Shown here piece after piece: positions 62,047 to 64,000 of a stretch of DNA of 64,000 nucleotides. The DNA is from CAVOXO01 sp963700425. GTDB lineage: Bacteria; Actinomycetota; Acidimicrobiia; Acidimicrobiales; Microtrichaceae. A model generated the notes under the pieces. The model worked only from the letters and a program-made list of their open reading frames with translations, ran no database searches and was not told where the DNA came from. The position numbers and the translations under genes were made by a program. Every line of letters starts with the position of its first letter. Position 1 is the stretch's first letter. The stretch covers positions 375,558 through 439,557 of the forward strand of contig CAVOXO010000002.1 in NCBI GenBank assembly GCA_963700425.1, in the 5' to 3' direction.

Positions 62047-63774
62047 ATGGCAGACGAGAACTGGGACGTGGTGGTGGTGGGCTCGGGTCCGGGCGGGCTC
62101 ACCGCCGGTGCCTGCCTGGCCGCGGCGGGCCGCAGGGTGCTGGTGCTCGAGGCCCACGACCTGGCCGGCGGCAACACCCAGGTGTTCCGACGCCACCACA
62201 CGACAGACGACGGCGAACTGGCGGAGTACGAGTTCGACGTCGGCGTCCACTACATCGGCGACTGCGGCCCCGGCGGGCTGTTCCCGACCATCTTCGCCGG
62301 GCTGGGCATGGGCGACCGGATGACGTTCCGCCCGCTCGACCCCGACGGTTTCGACACGCTCCACTTCCCCGACCTCGAGTTCGTGGTCCCCGCCGGGTGG
62401 GACCGCTACCGGGAGCGACTGGTCGAGGCGTTCCCCGACGACCGGGCCGGCATCGAACGGGTGGTCGGCACGCTCGAGACGGTGGCCGAGGAGGGCCGAT
62501 GCCCGGGCCATCCCCGGGGTCGAGACACCCGACGTTCGACCTCTGGGCCTTCCGACCGCTGTCGGAGCTGTTCGCCGAGGGCGAGCTGTCCCAGCGATGC
62601 CAGGCGGTGCTCGACCACTGGTCGGGCCTGTACGCAGGCGGCCCGAAGCAGACCGCGGTGGCCATGCACGCCGTCGATCATCGACCACTACATGCGGGGC
62701 GCCTACTACCCCGAGGGCGGCGGGCAGATGATCCCGGCGCGCCTCATCCAGGTGATCGAGGCGTACGGCGGCGAGGTCCGCACCCTGGCCCCGGTGCAGA
62801 CGGATCGTCGTCGAGGACCGCCGGGCCACCGGCGTGCAGCTCGAGGACGGCACAACCATCGACGCTCCGAGCTGGTCATCTCCAACGCCGACCATGCCCG
62901 GACCGTGTTCGGCCTGGTCGGCGAGGAGCACTGGGATCCCGGCCACGGTGCGCTGGACCCGTGAGGCGGAGATGACCCTGGGCCTGGTCTGCGTGTACCT
63001 GGTGGTCGACGTCGACCTGTCGGACGGTCCCAACACCAACTACTTCGTGTTCCCCACCTACGAGACCGACGGCCTCTACGAGCGCCTCGACAGCGGGGAG
63101 CTGGAGGGACCCGACATGTTCGCCTACGTCGCCATGGCGTCGCGGAAGGACCCCGACAACGAACACCTGTGCCCGACGGTCAGACCAACCTGCAGATCAT
63201 GACCCTGGCGCCCGAGGGGCCTGGACTGGTGGGGTGTCGACACAGTCTCCCGCCGAGGGCGGCGCGTACCGGCGCAACGACGACTACCGGGCGCGCAAGG
63301 CCCAGATCACCGACGCCCTGCATCGACGCCGCCGACAGGTGCTTCGCCGACGACCTCGGCGGCGACAGCCTGCGCGACCACATCGTGCACGTCGAGACGG
63401 CCACGCCGCTGTCCCAGGAGCGCTACACCCGCTCCACCGGGCGGCACGAGCTACGGCTACATCCACTCGCCCGAGCAGTCCGGGGTCGAACCGGCCCCAG
63501 CACCGCACCGAGATCGACGGGCTGTGGCTGGTCGGTGCCAACACCGCGTCGGGCCACGGCGTCGCCGGCACGATGGTCGGCGGCGTCAACTGCGCCGGGG
63601 AGATCCTGGACCGGCCGCTGCTGGTCGAGATGATGATGGGCACCGCAGCTGGCCGACCCCACCGCCATCCCCGAGGATCCGCCCGACTTCGACCCGATGG
63701 AGTGGAGCCGAGGCGAACGGCTCCGAGAGGTGCGGGCCGCCGGCCGGGAGGCACGAGCCGCAGCGGAGGCCTGA
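62047..63774 (+). pseudogene. FAD-dependent oxidoreductase, phytoene desaturase/CrtISO-like (many frameshifts)
   Basis: An intact gene would encode about 570 residues. The first 155 are clean: WDVVVVGSGPGGLTAGACLA (FAD fold), VLEAHDLAGGNTQVFRR, VGVHYIGDCGPGGLF and FPDDRAGIERVVGTLETVA. The VHYIG type is seen in carotenoid isomerase and retinol-saturase-like proteins. Beyond 62500 the frame changes repeatedly. Blocks include IIDHYMRGAYYPEGGGQMIP, ARLIQVIEAYGGEVRTL, ELVISNADHARTVFGLVG, LGLVCVYLVVDVDLSDGPNT, and a GANTASGHGVAGTMVGGVNC-like FAD-binding end. The dense indels make error more likely than decay. GAGGGGC lies before ATG 62047. Confidence 0.75.
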
Positions 63775-63967
63775 CGGGCGATCGGATCAACGTCGATGGC
63801 GACGCCGTCGAGGTGGTGCCGGAGGTCGAGCATCCCGGCGATCAGGCCCACGACGTTCGGGCCGCACTCCGCTGAACCGCCCCAGGACCGACGCGGGTCG
63901 GAACCTCGGCCCGATACGCTCACTCGTCGCGGAGCGGTCCGGGCTTTCTCCGGGCGGCCTCTCTACT

Positions 63968-64000
63968 GCCCGAGTAGCTCAGTTGGCCAGAGCAGCTGTC
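63968..64000 (+). tRNA. tRNA, 5' part (cut by the window end)
   Basis: The acceptor strand GCCCGAG (63968-63974), TA at positions 8-9, the D-arm GCTC...GAGC with AGTTGGCCA loop, A26 and the first bases of the anticodon stem (GCTGTC) are visible. The anticodon is beyond the edge, so the amino acid cannot be read. The 193 bases before it hold no supported gene. Confidence 0.85.

Noticed and set aside
63423..63923. Minus-strand ORF after the oxidoreductase
   Set aside because: It mostly lies opposite the oxidoreductase C-terminus; the short extension beyond 63780 is not enough to support a gene.

Overview
The window is high-GC DNA whose gene content points to an actinobacterium, most likely of the class Acidimicrobiia (inference). 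The evidence is two F420-type luciferase-like monooxygenases, a PAC2 protein, glucosyl-3-phosphoglycerate synthase, a HelD-type helicase, a GroEL2-type chaperonin behind CIRCE elements, a LytR_C protein, class E/F sortase, and a heme branch built on coproporphyrin (HemE, HemH/CpfC, HemY/CgoX, HemQ/ChdC). The window is packed with genes: no gene-free stretch exceeds about 210 bases. It starts inside an FtsX-like permease and ends inside a tRNA.

Layout. 1-4.9 kb: permease tail, SnoaL-like gene, and a three-gene overlapping cassette (DNA methyltransferase with an extra C-terminal domain, a 103-residue protein, a 335-residue nuclease-like protein). 4.9-12.5 kb: wecB behind a foldable leader with its own short ORF, carboxylesterase, secreted EEP hydrolase, sterol-desaturase family protein, pirin, two exported proteins. 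12.7-19.8 kb: HelD, then hemE-hemH-hemY-lnt with start/stop overlaps. 19.8-26.8 kb: three related secreted proteins around an APC permease. 26.8-32 kb: dtd and an envelope glycoconjugate-type cluster (GT4, methyltransferase, helical-toroid protein, small membrane protein, second methyltransferase, GtrA). 32-41 kb: tesB, sugar dehydrogenase, GNAT, PAC2, NUDIX and the nitrogen-control set amt-glnB-glnD. 41-44.3 kb: ABC-type binding lipoprotein and an AbiE-like toxin-antitoxin pair. 44.3-54.2 kb: hemQ, amidohydrolase, F420 monooxygenase, RHH-like protein, SRPBCC, nagA, an AttH-like protein, groL, MoaD-like carrier, gpgS. 54.2-64 kb: folP-amidase-glycerate kinase, LytR_C, second F420 monooxygenase, sortase with a fasciclin substrate, polysaccharide deacetylase, FAD oxidoreductase, partial tRNA.

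Two properties cut across the whole window. First, many genes have a TANNNT box 6-8 nt before the start codon and no Shine-Dalgarno, which predicts widespread leaderless transcripts. Second, at least 17 genes, including conserved ones (amt, glnD, helD), are broken by one-base shifts, densest at 28-32 kb and 62-63.8 kb. This looks like sequence error rather than decay, and it creates false fusion ORFs that should not be trusted.
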